From Lewinellaceae bacterium (GTDB lineage Bacteria > Bacteroidota > Bacteroidia > Chitinophagales > Saprospiraceae), in assembly GCA_020636445.1 (NCBI GenBank), contig JACJXV010000008.1, positions 30,154-94,153 of the forward strand: DNA of 64,000 bases. Direction: 5' to 3'. Both the position numbers and the translations under genes were made by a program. Below are positions 49,777 to 59,334 of the stretch, piece after piece (within the stretch, counting starts at the first letter, position 1; every line of letters begins with the position of its first letter). The notes beneath the pieces are model-generated. The model searched no databases. It saw only the letters and a program-made list of their open reading frames with translations, and was not told the DNA's origin.

Positions 49777-50874
49777 ATGAGTATAGATACAACCAAGGTA
49801 GTTAAAGCTTTAGCAACGGTCAAAGATCCTCAAACCGGGCAGGATCTGATCACCATGAATATGGTTCGTGACCTGCAGGTAGCGGAGCAAACGGTTTCTT
49901 TTACCCTGGAATTAGGGTCTTTGGACACCAAATATAAGTCGGAGCTAAATTTTGCCTGCCAAAACGCTATTCTGGCCATCTATCCGGAGGCGCAGGTCCA
50001 CGTGCATATGGTAGGCCGGGCGGCGAGTGGCGATTCGGCACCGCCAAATGCTTTGCCCCAGGTGAAAAACATTATTGCTGTGGCATCGGGAAAAGGCGGC
50101 GTCGGTAAATCTACGGTGGCAACCAACCTGGCGCTCGGCCTGCAGGCGATGGGCGCCAAAGTAGGTATCCTCGATGCTGATCTCTATGGGCCTTCACTTC
50201 CTACGATGTTAGGCCTGCAGGGTAAGCGCCCGAAGATTGAGACGGTCTATAACCAACCCAAGATGGTGCCACTGGAAGTTTACGGCATGCCCGTTATGTC
50301 CATTGGGTTTATCATTGAGCCGGAACAGGCGGTCGTTTTGCGCGGCCCCCGACTGGCGGGAATTATCAAGCAGTTTTTCAATGATACCCTTTGGCCGGCC
50401 CTGGATTACCTGATCGTTGATTTGCCTCCCGGTACGGGTGATATTCAGCTAACGCTGGTGCAAACCGTACCGGTGACGGGAGCTGTCATTGTCACCACCC
50501 CCCAGGAGGTTGCTGTCGTGGATGCCGTTAAGGCCATGAATATGTTCCTGCTGCCCAACGTCGAAGTACCTATTTTGGGCGTTGTAGAAAATATGTCGTG
50601 GTTTACCCCGAAAGAACTGCCAGACAACCGCTATTACCTGTTCGGACAGGGGGGAGGCAAAAAGCTGGCTCAGTTGGCCAACAGCGTCCTGTTGGGCCAG
50701 ATTCCCCTGGTACAGGGTATTCGGGAAGCGGGCGATGCGGGCAAACCCGCAGTGCTAATGGATAGTGATCCTGTTTCCCGGGAGGCTTTCCTCGCATTGG
50801 CTCAGCAAACTGCGCGCCAGGTCAACCTGCGCAACCAGTCATTGGACCCCACGCGCATTGTGCGCATGCAATAA
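49777..50874 (+). CDS. mrp: Mrp/NBP35 family Fe-S carrier ATPase (ApbC)
   Basis: 365 residues: an N-terminal MIP18/DUF59 domain (TVKDPQTGQDLITMNMVRDL) and a P-loop ATPase with the deviant Walker A ASGKGGVGKSTVATNLALGL (about 107-126), LIVDLPPGTGDIQLTLVQ and VPILGVVENMSWF. The CxxC that bridges the Fe-S cluster in E. coli Mrp is missing: after ENMSWF comes TPKELPDNRYYLFGQGGGKK. This form is common in Bacteroidota. It is followed by nfu and pyrF. I use ATG 49777; an upstream extension runs through the palindrome. Confidence 0.93.
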   Translation: MSIDTTKVVKALATVKDPQTGQDLITMNMVRDLQVAEQTVSFTLELGSLDTKYKSELNFACQNAILAIYPEAQVHVHMVGRAASGDSAPPNALPQVKNIIAVASGKGGVGKSTVATNLALGLQAMGAKVGILDADLYGPSLPTMLGLQGKRPKIETVYNQPKMVPLEVYGMPVMSIGFIIEPEQAVVLRGPRLAGIIKQFFNDTLWPALDYLIVDLPPGTGDIQLTLVQTVPVTGAVIVTTPQEVAVVDAVKAMNMFLLPNVEVPILGVVENMSWFTPKELPDNRYYLFGQGGGKKLAQLANSVLLGQIPLVQGIREAGDAGKPAVLMDSDPVSREAFLALAQQTARQVNLRNQSLDPTRIVRMQ

Positions 50875-50907
50875 GTTTATTGATAACTGTTTATTTATAC
50901 GTCTTAC

Positions 50908-51168
50908 ATGAATGTTGAAACCAAAAAAACGTTACTGACCCGAATTGATGCAGCCCTGGATGATGTTCGTCCGCACTTGTTGGTGGATGGCGGCAACGTA
51001 GAACTCGTTGACGTTACGCCCGAAATGGTGGTTCAGATTAAGTGGCTGGGAACGTGCGAAAACTGCTCCATGTCATTTATGACGATGCGTGCCGGACTGG
51101 AAGAAGCCATCAAAGGGCGGGTGCCGGAAGTAACGGCCGTGGAAGCAATCAACGGAATTGGTGTTTAA
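50908..51168 (+). CDS. NifU C-terminal domain (Nfu) Fe-S scaffold
   Basis: An 86-residue stand-alone Nfu domain that carries a 4Fe-4S cluster between two subunits to client proteins. It has the LVDGGNVELVDV start and the GTCENCSMSFMTMRAGLEEA motif, with the two cluster Cys (CENC). It lies 33 bp after mrp, and the pairing supports a joint job in Fe-S cluster maturation; Mrp without its CxxC may rely on Nfu for the cluster (inference). Confidence 0.95.
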   Translation: MNVETKKTLLTRIDAALDDVRPHLLVDGGNVELVDVTPEMVVQIKWLGTCENCSMSFMTMRAGLEEAIKGRVPEVTAVEAINGIGV

Positions 51169-51182
51169 ACCTTTTGGCCAGT

Positions 51183-52019
51183 ATGCTGGGAAACCGACAA
51201 CAACTATTTGACCTGATCCGCAGGCAAGCGTCCTTCCTGTGTGTCGGGCTTGACCCTGAGATGGGCAAGCTGCCTCCTGGGCTTCAACCGGGTCAGCCAG
51301 GCGAGCATCCCATACTTACCTTTAATAAAGCGATTATCGACGCCACGCACGATCTGTGTGTGGCCTATAAACCCAACCTGGCATTTTATGAGGCACTGGG
51401 GCCTGCAGGTTGGGATATTTTCGCCGCTACTGTGGATTATATTCCAGATACCCACCTGGTTATCGCTGATGCTAAACGGGGGGATATCGGGAATACCTCC
51501 CGCCTGTATGCCGAGGCGTTTTTCCAGCAAATGGGTGTCGATGCCCTGACCATTGCTCCTTATATGGGCGCGGATTCCGTGACGCCATTCCTGGGGTTTC
51601 CCAATAAATGGGTTATTTTGCTGGCACTGACGTCCAATCCCGGAAGCCAGGATTTTCAGTTTGCGCCTCAGGACCAGGGCGAACCCCTCTTTGAAAAGGT
51701 GATGCGCAAAGCCATGGGCTGGGCCTCCCCGGATGAACTGATGTTTGTCGTAGGCGCTACCCATCCTGAGCAGTTTGTGCAAATCCGGGCTATCGCGCCG
51801 GACCATTTCTTACTAGTCCCTGGTGTGGGGGCCCAGGGCGGGGATTTACAGCAAATTTGCCAGCATGGCCTGAACCGGCAATGCGGGCTGTTAATCAACT
51901 CTTCCCGGGGGATTATTTATGCCAGCTCGGGACCTGACTTTGCCGCGGCTGCCCGGCAATCGGCGCTGAGTCTGCAAAAGGATATGGCCCGGATTTTGGC
52001 GGAGGCGGGGTTGGGCTAA
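51183..52019 (+). CDS. pyrF: Orotidine-5'-phosphate decarboxylase (type 2)
   Basis: 278 residues of the longer OMPDC class. It makes UMP. Active-site motif LVIADAKRGDIGNTS holds the Asp-Lys-Asp array; CVGLDPEMGKLP opens the barrel, and LVPGVGAQGGDL and INSSRGIIYAS bind the phosphate. Start chosen at ATG 51183 (MLGNRQQLFDLIRR), 14 bp after nfu. The operon mrp-nfu-pyrF is evident from spacing. Confidence 0.95.
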   Translation: MLGNRQQLFDLIRRQASFLCVGLDPEMGKLPPGLQPGQPGEHPILTFNKAIIDATHDLCVAYKPNLAFYEALGPAGWDIFAATVDYIPDTHLVIADAKRGDIGNTSRLYAEAFFQQMGVDALTIAPYMGADSVTPFLGFPNKWVILLALTSNPGSQDFQFAPQDQGEPLFEKVMRKAMGWASPDELMFVVGATHPEQFVQIRAIAPDHFLLVPGVGAQGGDLQQICQHGLNRQCGLLINSSRGIIYASSGPDFAAAARQSALSLQKDMARILAEAGLG

Positions 52020-52197
52020 CCAATAGGTATCTGGTATTTGGAATCTGGTTACTGGTTTTTTATCCGCCATCGCTTGGCGCATCTTCTTTAAAAAGCTCGG
52101 TTTCCCCGGCAGGGGGACGACGCGAGGCATCGCGTCGTTACGAATGGCGGCCGAGCCCCGTTCCTGGGGTACCTGCAACCTGGCTTCTGATTGCTGA

Positions 52198-52222
52198 CCC
52201 GCCATAGCTTGGCATAGGCGGG
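52198..52222. repeat. Dispersed hairpin repeat (CCCGCC...GGCGGG), copy 2
   Basis: CCCGCCATAGCTTGGCATAG then GCGGG; matches 27787-27811 and 60871-60895 with three changes or fewer. Confidence 0.7.
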
Positions 52223-52358
52223 CCCATGTCCAATTTCTCCTCCGCAGCCCGCGCGCACCTCTGAGTCTCCTAAAGGGGAGGCTCCGCCCATGATCTAAAC
52301 TCCACCCCTGGACCCTCCTCTCCAGGAGGGGAAAAAGCTTTGGGGTTAGTTCGTGGGT

Positions 52359-52538
52359 CTAGTGGTCTGTCAACTATGAATTTAGGGGTTCAGATAGCTC
52401 CCGAAAAAGCCTACCGGATTTTCCATTGCGCCTGATTACTCCCCGAAATTTCTCGCAACGACGCAACGACGCAACGAGACATAGCGATGTCGCTTCACGT
52501 TTCATTAATCCTTAATTTCAAACTTGACAAAGCACTAG
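52359..52538. repeat. MITE-like element A, copy 2 (180 bp)
   Basis: Ends CTAGTGGTCTGTCAA and TTGACAAAGCACTAG are imperfect inverted repeats; the interior matches copy 1 (5468-5644) over its full length at roughly 80%. Confidence 0.78.
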
Positions 52539-52723
52539 TAAGCCAAACTAATTTCTGATTTCCCAATTATGTTTACCCTCGCCAACCCAAAGCAGCCAGC
52601 GTAACTCCGCCCTCAGCACGAACAAAAGCAAGGAATACTGGCAGGATTCATCAATTCCCTGTTATATTACGCACGTTTTGCTGCTGCAAAGCTTTGCTTA
52701 TTAAAAAGTCCAATAAATCAACC

Positions 52724-54022
52724 ATGAAGAAATACCTGTTCGTAATTGTTATTGCTCTCACCAGTCAACTCGCGTTCTGTCAGAAAATTGATAAGGTTAT
52801 CAATGCCACCGAAGTGGAGCGGATTGAGCGAATCCTTTCGGCCGATGATATGGAAGGGCGCCGGACGTTTACGCCTGGTATTGACAAGGCTGCTGCGTTT
52901 ATTGCCGCTGAGTTTGGGAAAAGCAAGCTGAAGTTCCTGGGCGATAATACTTCTTATTACCAGGAAATAACGATGACCCGGTCTAAGCCGGTGAGCATCA
53001 CCGGGATGCTGGATGAGGCACCCTTAACAACGGAAAATGTAGTGGTCAATACCACCGCTGCACAGCTAAGCATCAACGACTTGCAGGCGTATGAGGTGGT
53101 GGCGGTAAAAAAGGATGCCGATTTTAATCAAACGGTATTTCCTTTGTTTGAGTCGGGAAAGAATTGCCTGATTTTGGTTGATTCCGCTCACCTCCGGCGT
53201 TTCCGGAGCATGCAACGGTTTGCCGGAAACCCTAAATTTCCCAGTAGTGTTTCCCAGGTATTTATTCTCACTGCCAATACAAATCCACGCGCAATCCAGC
53301 TGCGGGTAGAAAACGAAATCACCCAACAGTCGCTGCGCAATGTGGTTGGGGTTATTCCCGGGAAGAGCAGGAAAGACGAGTATGTGGTCTTCAGCGGGCA
53401 TTATGATCATTTGGGTATTGGCCGGCCCAACGAGCAGATGGATAGCATCTACAATGGTGCCAATGACGATGCTGCGGGGACTACGGCCGTAATCATGCTG
53501 GCCAAATATTTCAGCAAGTTGCAAAAGAATGAACGGACGTTGATTTTTGTTGCCTTCACGGCCGAAGAAATTGGTGGCTTTGGCAGCCAGTATTTCAGCC
53601 GGCAATTGAACCCGGACCAGGTAGTTGCGATGTTCAATATTGAAATGATTGGTACGGAAAGCAAGTGGGGTAGGAACAGCGCCTACATTACCGGTTACGA
53701 AAAGAGTAATATGGGCGAAATATTGCAAGCTAACCTCAAGGGGTCGAAATTTCGCTTTGAGCCCGATCCGTATCCCAAGCAGAACTTATTTTACCGCAGT
53801 GATAACGCTACGCTGGCCGAACTTGGCGTGCCGGCACATACCATCTCCACCTCCAAAATGGAAGAAGCCCCCAACAATGAACCCAACTACCACAAGGTGA
53901 CCGACGAAATCGAAACACTGGATATGAACAACATGGCGGAAATCATTAAAGCCATTGCCATCAGCAGCCGGACGATTATCAGCGGAAAAGATACTCCCAC
54001 GCGGGTTGCAAAACCGGAATAA
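52724..54022 (+). CDS. M28 family peptidase (secreted)
   Basis: A 432-residue exported zinc aminopeptidase-type protein with signal peptide MKKYLFVIVIALTSQLAFCQ. The dinuclear metal site is visible: GHYDHLG (first His), GANDDAAGTTAV (bridging Asp), AFTAEEIGGFGSQY (catalytic Glu pair), FNIEMIG and a late PAHTIST His. A PA-like insert lies between about residues 90 and 215. It probably degrades peptides in the periplasm or outside. Own gene, with DUF523 50 bp after it on the same strand. Start moved to ATG 52724 from an earlier ATG lacking a signal. Confidence 0.93.
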   Translation: MKKYLFVIVIALTSQLAFCQKIDKVINATEVERIERILSADDMEGRRTFTPGIDKAAAFIAAEFGKSKLKFLGDNTSYYQEITMTRSKPVSITGMLDEAPLTTENVVVNTTAAQLSINDLQAYEVVAVKKDADFNQTVFPLFESGKNCLILVDSAHLRRFRSMQRFAGNPKFPSSVSQVFILTANTNPRAIQLRVENEITQQSLRNVVGVIPGKSRKDEYVVFSGHYDHLGIGRPNEQMDSIYNGANDDAAGTTAVIMLAKYFSKLQKNERTLIFVAFTAEEIGGFGSQYFSRQLNPDQVVAMFNIEMIGTESKWGRNSAYITGYEKSNMGEILQANLKGSKFRFEPDPYPKQNLFYRSDNATLAELGVPAHTISTSKMEEAPNNEPNYHKVTDEIETLDMNNMAEIIKAIAISSRTIISGKDTPTRVAKPE

Positions 54023-54072
54023 CTCAGCCGGTCCCTGGATTTGGTCTGGGAATAGCTAAAAATTGTTCGTAC

Positions 54073-54693
54073 ATGACTGATCGGAACTACCTCAAGCAGC
54101 TCCGGGTCCCCACGAAAGATGAACCGCTGCGGATCCTGATGAGTGCCTGCCTGGCCGGCACCCTTTGCGGGTATGATGGAACGGCCAATGGTGAATACCC
54201 AAGCGCATTAAAATTATTGCCCTACGAAAATGTGCGCATTACCCGTTTCTGTCCGGAAGAATTTTCCTTTGGTACCCCCCGGGAGATGTGTGACATCCAC
54301 GGAGGCACGGGGATTGACGTACTTGCCGGCAGGGCCAAAGTGCTCACGGAAAGCGGCGAGGATTGGACTGCCGGAATGATCAAAGCTGCTGAAAAAATGC
54401 TGGCAATAGCCCAGCAGGAGCGCATTGAATTGGCCATCCTCATGGATATAAGCGCCGCCTGCGGTAGCCAGGTTATTTACAACGGGAATCGGTTCGCCGA
54501 AAATAAAGTGTATCAGATTGGTGCCGGCGTTTGTGCAGCGTTATTACAGCAAAATGGCTTTCAGGTGATTAGCCAGCGTGATTTTGCTTCCCTTGAATTA
54601 GTATACGCCAAAATTGACCCCGCTCACCCAATAGATCACACAAAAAAAGACCACCACGAAATTGACTGGTACCGGGCTTATTTTGGGGTGTAA
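54073..54693 (+). CDS. DUF523 family protein
   Basis: A 206-residue DUF523 (COG1683-type) protein: LRILMSACLAGTLCGYDGTA at the start, FCPEEFSFGTPREMCDIHGG in the middle, and AILMDISAACGSQVIYNGN with the conserved Ser/Cys region. Three to four conserved Cys suggest a metal or Fe-S site, but the family's role is not settled. An extra ~20 residues precede the core. The C-terminus ends in a His/Asp/Glu-rich segment (KKDHHEIDWYRAYF). It follows the M28 gene by 50 bp, so they may be co-transcribed. Confidence 0.9.
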   Translation: MTDRNYLKQLRVPTKDEPLRILMSACLAGTLCGYDGTANGEYPSALKLLPYENVRITRFCPEEFSFGTPREMCDIHGGTGIDVLAGRAKVLTESGEDWTAGMIKAAEKMLAIAQQERIELAILMDISAACGSQVIYNGNRFAENKVYQIGAGVCAALLQQNGFQVISQRDFASLELVYAKIDPAHPIDHTKKDHHEIDWYRAYFGV

Positions 54694-55059
54694 CGTTGTT
54701 TTTTAGTGAGCAGTGAGCAGTGACCCAGTGATCTGGCATAACCTTATGCATCTTCGTAGCGATTTGGCGGCTTTGCGAGGTTTGCTTCTTCCCTAGGGGA
54801 AAGTAAGTTCGCCTTGCCAGGCCCATCCCATGCGGTCAAGCTGGGTTTACCCGCCTTTGGCTGGTAAATTTTGCATCAATGCAAAAGGAAAAGCCCCGGT
54901 CTTATTAAATAATCCTTGCGGATCTGAAGATCGTTAGGTTTACACTGGTGTCGGAGTCGTAGGACTTCGACGAACGGCTTGTGACGCATTCCGTTTACGA
55001 AACCTCACAGGATTCGTAAACGTAATACGTAGGCAAAAAACACTTAATGATTGTGTCCG
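54694..55059. other. Convergent intergenic region
   Basis: A short AGTGAGC heptamer run (54706-54727) and two NNNA-type hairpins (54921-54932 and 54950-54971, the second with loop GTAG). Otherwise nothing recognised. Confidence 0.6.
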
Positions 55060-56464
55060 CTAGGACAACGGAATCACCTTCACCTGTGGGTTCTTCCCTT
55101 CCAGGAATCGGTAAATCAACCGGTTTGTTTCGGCATTGCCAGGTAAGGGGCGAATGACATCCCGGAGTTCATCGATTTGGGTAACCTGAATACTGCCTTC
55201 CCAGAAACCATAACCCTGGTACAGGCCCTCTTCAACGAGGACGACTGCCCATTCTCCTTCTTCTCGGCCGCGATCAATCACGAAAAAGCTATTGTCAAAG
55301 CGGGTGCGCAGGGCCTCGGCGGCTTGCTGGGCACGTTCATTATAGCTGGTCGGTTTTTCCTGACCAATACAGGCTCCGCTGCATTGTTTGAGGTGGTAGT
55401 GAAAGCAGGGGCCGCTGCCATTACTACTCGCGGTGAGCAGGTGGGAGCATAATTCAAACCGCGCCTGCATGGCCAACAAGTGGTTACGGGCATTGCTTAT
55501 TTTAGGGTAATCCGCGAGGATCTCCAGTTTTTGGCGCGAACCCGCCGTAGCTTGGTGTACCCCAAAGCACTGGTAGCCGCCGCCGTTGATCCAGGTGTGT
55601 ACTACATAGGGGAATAAACGCTGCCGTTGCGCCCGGTTAATCGTAGGCCGCAGGCGTTTAATTTCGTGAGATTCCAGCAGCAGGGCGACTAACTCACTGC
55701 CCGTCACTTCATAGCTGACCTCGTGGACCATCTGCTGCAACTTACGGGCCTTTTCGGTTTTGTCGGCAAAATGCTCAGCAATGCGTTTTTGAATATTAAT
55801 ACTCTTGCCTACGTAAATGACATCGCCCTCGGTGTTGTGGAAATAGTAAACACCGCAGGCATCAGGCAGGGCATGAATTTTTTCCAGACTGAGGTTGGCG
55901 GGCAGTAAGGCTTCCCGAATTCCCAGATTGATAATATCCTCTGCGCGGGTGTAGTTGTCCTCCTGGCTGAGGATCTGGCTGAGCAATTCTGTGGTCGCCA
56001 GTGCATCACCCAGGGCTCGGTGACGCGCTTGGTTATTGATACCGAGCGTAAAGCAGAGGTTGTCCAGCCCATAAGAGCTAAACCCCGGGAAAGCCTGGCG
56101 GCTCAGTCGCAGGGTGCACAGCTGCTTGCGGGTAAAGGTGTATCCCAGGCGGGCAAATTCTTCCCGCAGAAAACTGTAATCAAACCGAGCATTATGGGCA
56201 ACGAAAATATGACCCTCGGTCATCTCCACTACTTTGCGGGCAATTTCGTGGAAGGGGTGCATCGGCCACCATCTCCTGAGTAATGCCGGTGAGTTCGGTA
56301 ATGCCCGGGGATGTAAGTTTCGGGGTTGACCAGGCTTTCCCATTGGTCGATAATACGGAGGCCATCGAAGAGAACAATGCCCACATCAATCACCCGGTCG
56401 CGGTTAGCCGCGTCCCCGGTGGTTTCCCATCGATGATGGCGTAAACTTTCGCTTGTTTGGACAT
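55060..56464 (-). pseudogene. DnaQ-type exonuclease + GIY-YIG (UvrC-like) protein, N-terminus frameshifted
   Basis: The intact part (to about 56265) codes a DEDDh exonuclease (ExoII HNARFDYSFL, ExoIII HRALGDALATTELL) followed by a GIY-YIG nuclease domain (GVYYFHNTEGDVIYVGKS) and a UvrC-like tail, a known Bacteroidota fusion thought to act in DNA repair. Upstream, the start MSKQAKVYAIID at 56464 is followed by three frame breaks: after IID (one base short before ETTGDAANRDRVIDVG), at IPG/ITELTGITQEM, and at DAP/FHEIARKVV. All lie in G or C runs. With these repaired the protein is normal, so sequence error is as likely as real decay. Confidence 0.82.
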
Positions 56465-56595
56465 TTCAGGGGCTCCGCTGAAAAGGGTTATTGTTTTCAG
56501 TAAAGAATTCGCAAATTTGGAGAAAGGATTTTTGCGGGCAGCCCGAATACTGCTGTTGCACGAGAACCTCTCTCCTGGCTAAATTAAAACAAAAG

Positions 56596-57805
56596 ATGTT
56601 AAAGATGCCATTTTTGTTGGAATTTTGTGTTTTGACTCTTCAGTGCACGGCTACTTCCCAGTCATTACCCATTTCTTCTTTTCCAACGCCGGCTTTACAG
56701 TAGCGGATATAACGGTGGGCGCTGCCCGGCTGACCAGTATCTGCCAAAATTGCGCGGAAAGCGCATTGGCCTGGTGGTGAATCAAACCTCCACGATCGGC
56801 AACACCCATTTGGTGGATAGTCTGGCATCTTTGGGGATTCAGGTTACCCGCATTTTTGCTCCCGAACATGGTTTTAGGGCGACGCCGACGCCGGGGCCAA
56901 AATCAAAGATGGCCGGGATGAGCGCACCCAGGCTCCGATTATCAGTTTGTATGGAGCTAAGCGCGAACCCGCTCAGGAGGATCTTGCCGATTTGGATTGG
57001 TTGATTTTCGACATCCAGGATGTTGGGGTACGCTTCTATACGTATATCTCCACCTTACATTATGTGATGCAGGCTTGTGCTAAATTTGGTACTCCCCTCA
57101 TGGTGCTGGACCGGCCTAATCCGAATGGCCATTATGTCGACGGACCGCTGCTGGATCCTTCCTATCGTTCCTTTGTGGGTATGCACCCGGTTCCGGTAGT
57201 CCATGGGATGACGGTGGGGGAGTACGCCCAGATGATCAATGGTCAGGGCTGGCTTGATGGAGGGATACAATGTGCGCTGACGGTGGTGCCTTGTGCTAAT
57301 TACACCCACCAAACCCCTTACGAAATTCCGATACCGCCATCGCCTAACCTGCCCAACAATCGGGCGATCACCTGTATCCCTCCATTTGCTATTTTGAGGG
57401 TACCGAGATCAGCGTGGGCCGGGGCACCGACCAGCAGTTTCAGGTATTGGGAGCTCCAGTATAATGCCGGAGACTACCAGTTTACCCCAGTTCCTAAACC
57501 CGGTGCTATGCAGCCGCCACACCAGGATAAACGCTGCAATGGCTATAACCTAAGTACCCTCGACCCGGCGGCTATTTGGGCGAAAAGCGGATAAACCTCA
57601 AATACCTGCTTGATATTTATGCGAACTACCCGGATAAAAACCAATTCTTTTGAAATCCTTGTTTTCGATAAACTGGCCGGAAGCGCGCAATTGCGGGCCA
57701 TGTTGCAAGCCGGACGCAGTGAGGCTGAAATCCGGGCCAGTTAGAGAACCCCAACTCAGCGCTTACAAGCAAATGCGCAAGGCTTATTTGTTGTACACTG
57801 AGTAA
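56596..57805 (+). pseudogene. NamZ-like exo-beta-N-acetylmuramidase (DUF1343), multiply frameshifted
   Basis: Pieces in all the right order of a DUF1343/NamZ protein, which removes MurNAc from peptidoglycan fragments: a signal-like start at 56596; RGKRIGLVVNQTSTIGNTHL (56750s); FAPEHGFRG then DAGAKIKDGRDER; LDWLIFDIQDVGVRFYTYIS; VLDRPNPNGHYVDGPLLDP; then YNAGDYQFTPVPKPGAM; and an AYKQMRKAYLLYTE ending with TAA at 57803-57805. At least five one- or two-base frame changes are needed. Direction is plus, opposite to both neighbours. Confidence 0.8.
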
Positions 57806-58034
57806 ACGTAAGGGAAAGGTTTTCCTTGCGCCAGGCCGCAAAGCCGCCAAGGAGTTCGTTGCGTCTTTGCGTCGTTGCGTGAAACCAGGACAAGCCCGTA
57901 GCGGCGGAAGGAGTTGTATAGCTGCCGCGCGCGGATTCAATGAGTTTTAGCCACGGTTTATGAACGCTAACCAGATACCTCTGATGAGCTGAGAGCCCCG
58001 GAAGCGCCAGCCAGGCTTGGCTCCGGGTTTTCCA
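57806..58034. other. Short gap with element-A fragment
   Basis: TTGCGTCTTTGCGTCGTTGC (near 57860) is the exact reverse complement of part of the interior of MITE-like element A copy 1. No gene. Confidence 0.5.
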
Positions 58035-59295
58035 TTAGAGCCTGACGATGAAAACAGACTGATCACAAACCAGACCCCAGCACCAGGATCGAATTGCGCA
58101 TGCTGCCGGTAAGATTATCCAGGTAGCCGAACATAACCAGTCCCAGCATGATAGCAACCTTTTCACAGACGTCATAAAAACCAAAATAGCCAGCATTATT
58201 GTCGGTCAATGGGATCAATTTGGCATAGGTCGAACGGGAAAGCGACTGGATGCCACCCATGACAATGCCAATGAAAAAGCCGTGATGAAGAAGTCGGTGG
58301 GTGTTTTATGAAATAAGCGCCACAACAAATGCCAATCCAGGTGAGGATTGCGATAATCAGCGCGAAGTTACCGAAGCGCTTGGAAAGCCAGGCGAATAAA
58401 ATGCCCGGCAATAGCATATACTCCAAACTCAATACCGTGACCATTAAGAGGTAACCGGAGTTTTACTCCTTCTCACCAAAAGAGGCGGCCATGAACATGA
58501 CTGTTTGACGCCCATGATGTAAAAAGAATCCCAGTAAAAGGCTTTCAAGATCTTTTATGCCGGGTAATGGTCTGATACACCTTTGCAATTCCGGTAACCA
58601 TTGAGGAGGGGTGACCGCTTTTTTCCGGGTAGATACCCGATCTGGGAGTAGATTAAAGGTAATCTGGGCGAATCCAATCCACCATAATCCGGTGAGAAGA
58701 AAGGAAAGCCTGGGAAGGAAGGAACCATCCGCAATTCTCCAGTGCCTTTTGGTTCAGAATGAGCATTAAGTTGAGAATCAGTAAGGTCGACCCACCGATA
58801 TAACCAAAGGCGTAGACACGCACTTACGCGGTCCTGGCGGTCCTCGGTGGCAATAGCGGGCAGGTATGCATTGTAAAAGACGATACTTCCCGAATATCCA
58901 ATCGTTGCCAGCATCAGCATGCTCAAGCCCCACTCCAGGTTTTCACCGGTAAATAAGAACAAGCCTGCGCAGGCAACTCCGCCCAGGTAGCAAAAGAACT
59001 TCATGAATGCCTTATGGTTGCCTAAATAATCGGCGACCGAGGAAACCAAGGGGGAAAGGAGTCCTACGATTCCAAAAGCAGCGCCCAGGCAGATGGAGTA
59101 GATGGCGGTGTTCTCCACATCCAGACCCAGGAAGTCGACCCGGTTGGAGCCATTCGTGCGGGTTACCTCATTGTAATAGGCAGGGAAGATGGCCGAAACG
59201 ATGACCAGCGCATAGACGGAGTTCGCCCAATCATACATCGCCCAGGCGTTGATGGTTTTGGGGTCGTTTTTTTTAATCAGGTCGGAAGCTGCCAT
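58035..59295 (-). pseudogene. UMF1/Atg22-type MFS transporter, multiply frameshifted
   Basis: The start (to about 58821) is intact: INAWAMYDWANSVYALVIVS, the family's opening, GLLSPLVSSVADYLGNHKAF and TIGYSGSIVFYNAYLPAIAT. Beyond DRQDRVSA the frame changes; the rest is found in other frames: GYIGGSTLLILNLMLI, then LEYMLLPGILFAWLSKRFGN, and MGGIQSLSRSTYAKLIP with GYFGFYDVCEKVAIMLG, ending in VRL with TAA at 58035-58037. At least four indels. Repaired, it would be a 12-helix permease of about 420 residues. Confidence 0.8.
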
Positions 59296-59334
59296 TGACG
59301 AATAGGGTTAGTAGATGAGGAATCAGATGCTTGC

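Larger units (their letters stand above)
52020..52723. other. 704-bp gap with several repeat types
   Basis: A heptamer run GGTATCT-GGTATTT-GGAATCT-GGTTACT (52023-52060), the CCCGCCATAG hairpin (52198-52222), MITE-like element A copy 2 (52359-52538) and the upstream region of the peptidase. No gene. Confidence 0.75.

Noticed and set aside
51042..51182. 47-residue N-terminal extension of PyrF
   Set aside because: It overlaps nfu in another frame, and the conserved barrel starts after ATG 51183.
55540..55560. Repeat-derived insertion inside the exonuclease/GIY-YIG gene
   Set aside because: Resembles the CCCGCCGTAG hairpin for about 16 bases only and keeps the frame; could be chance, so noted only under the repeat finding.
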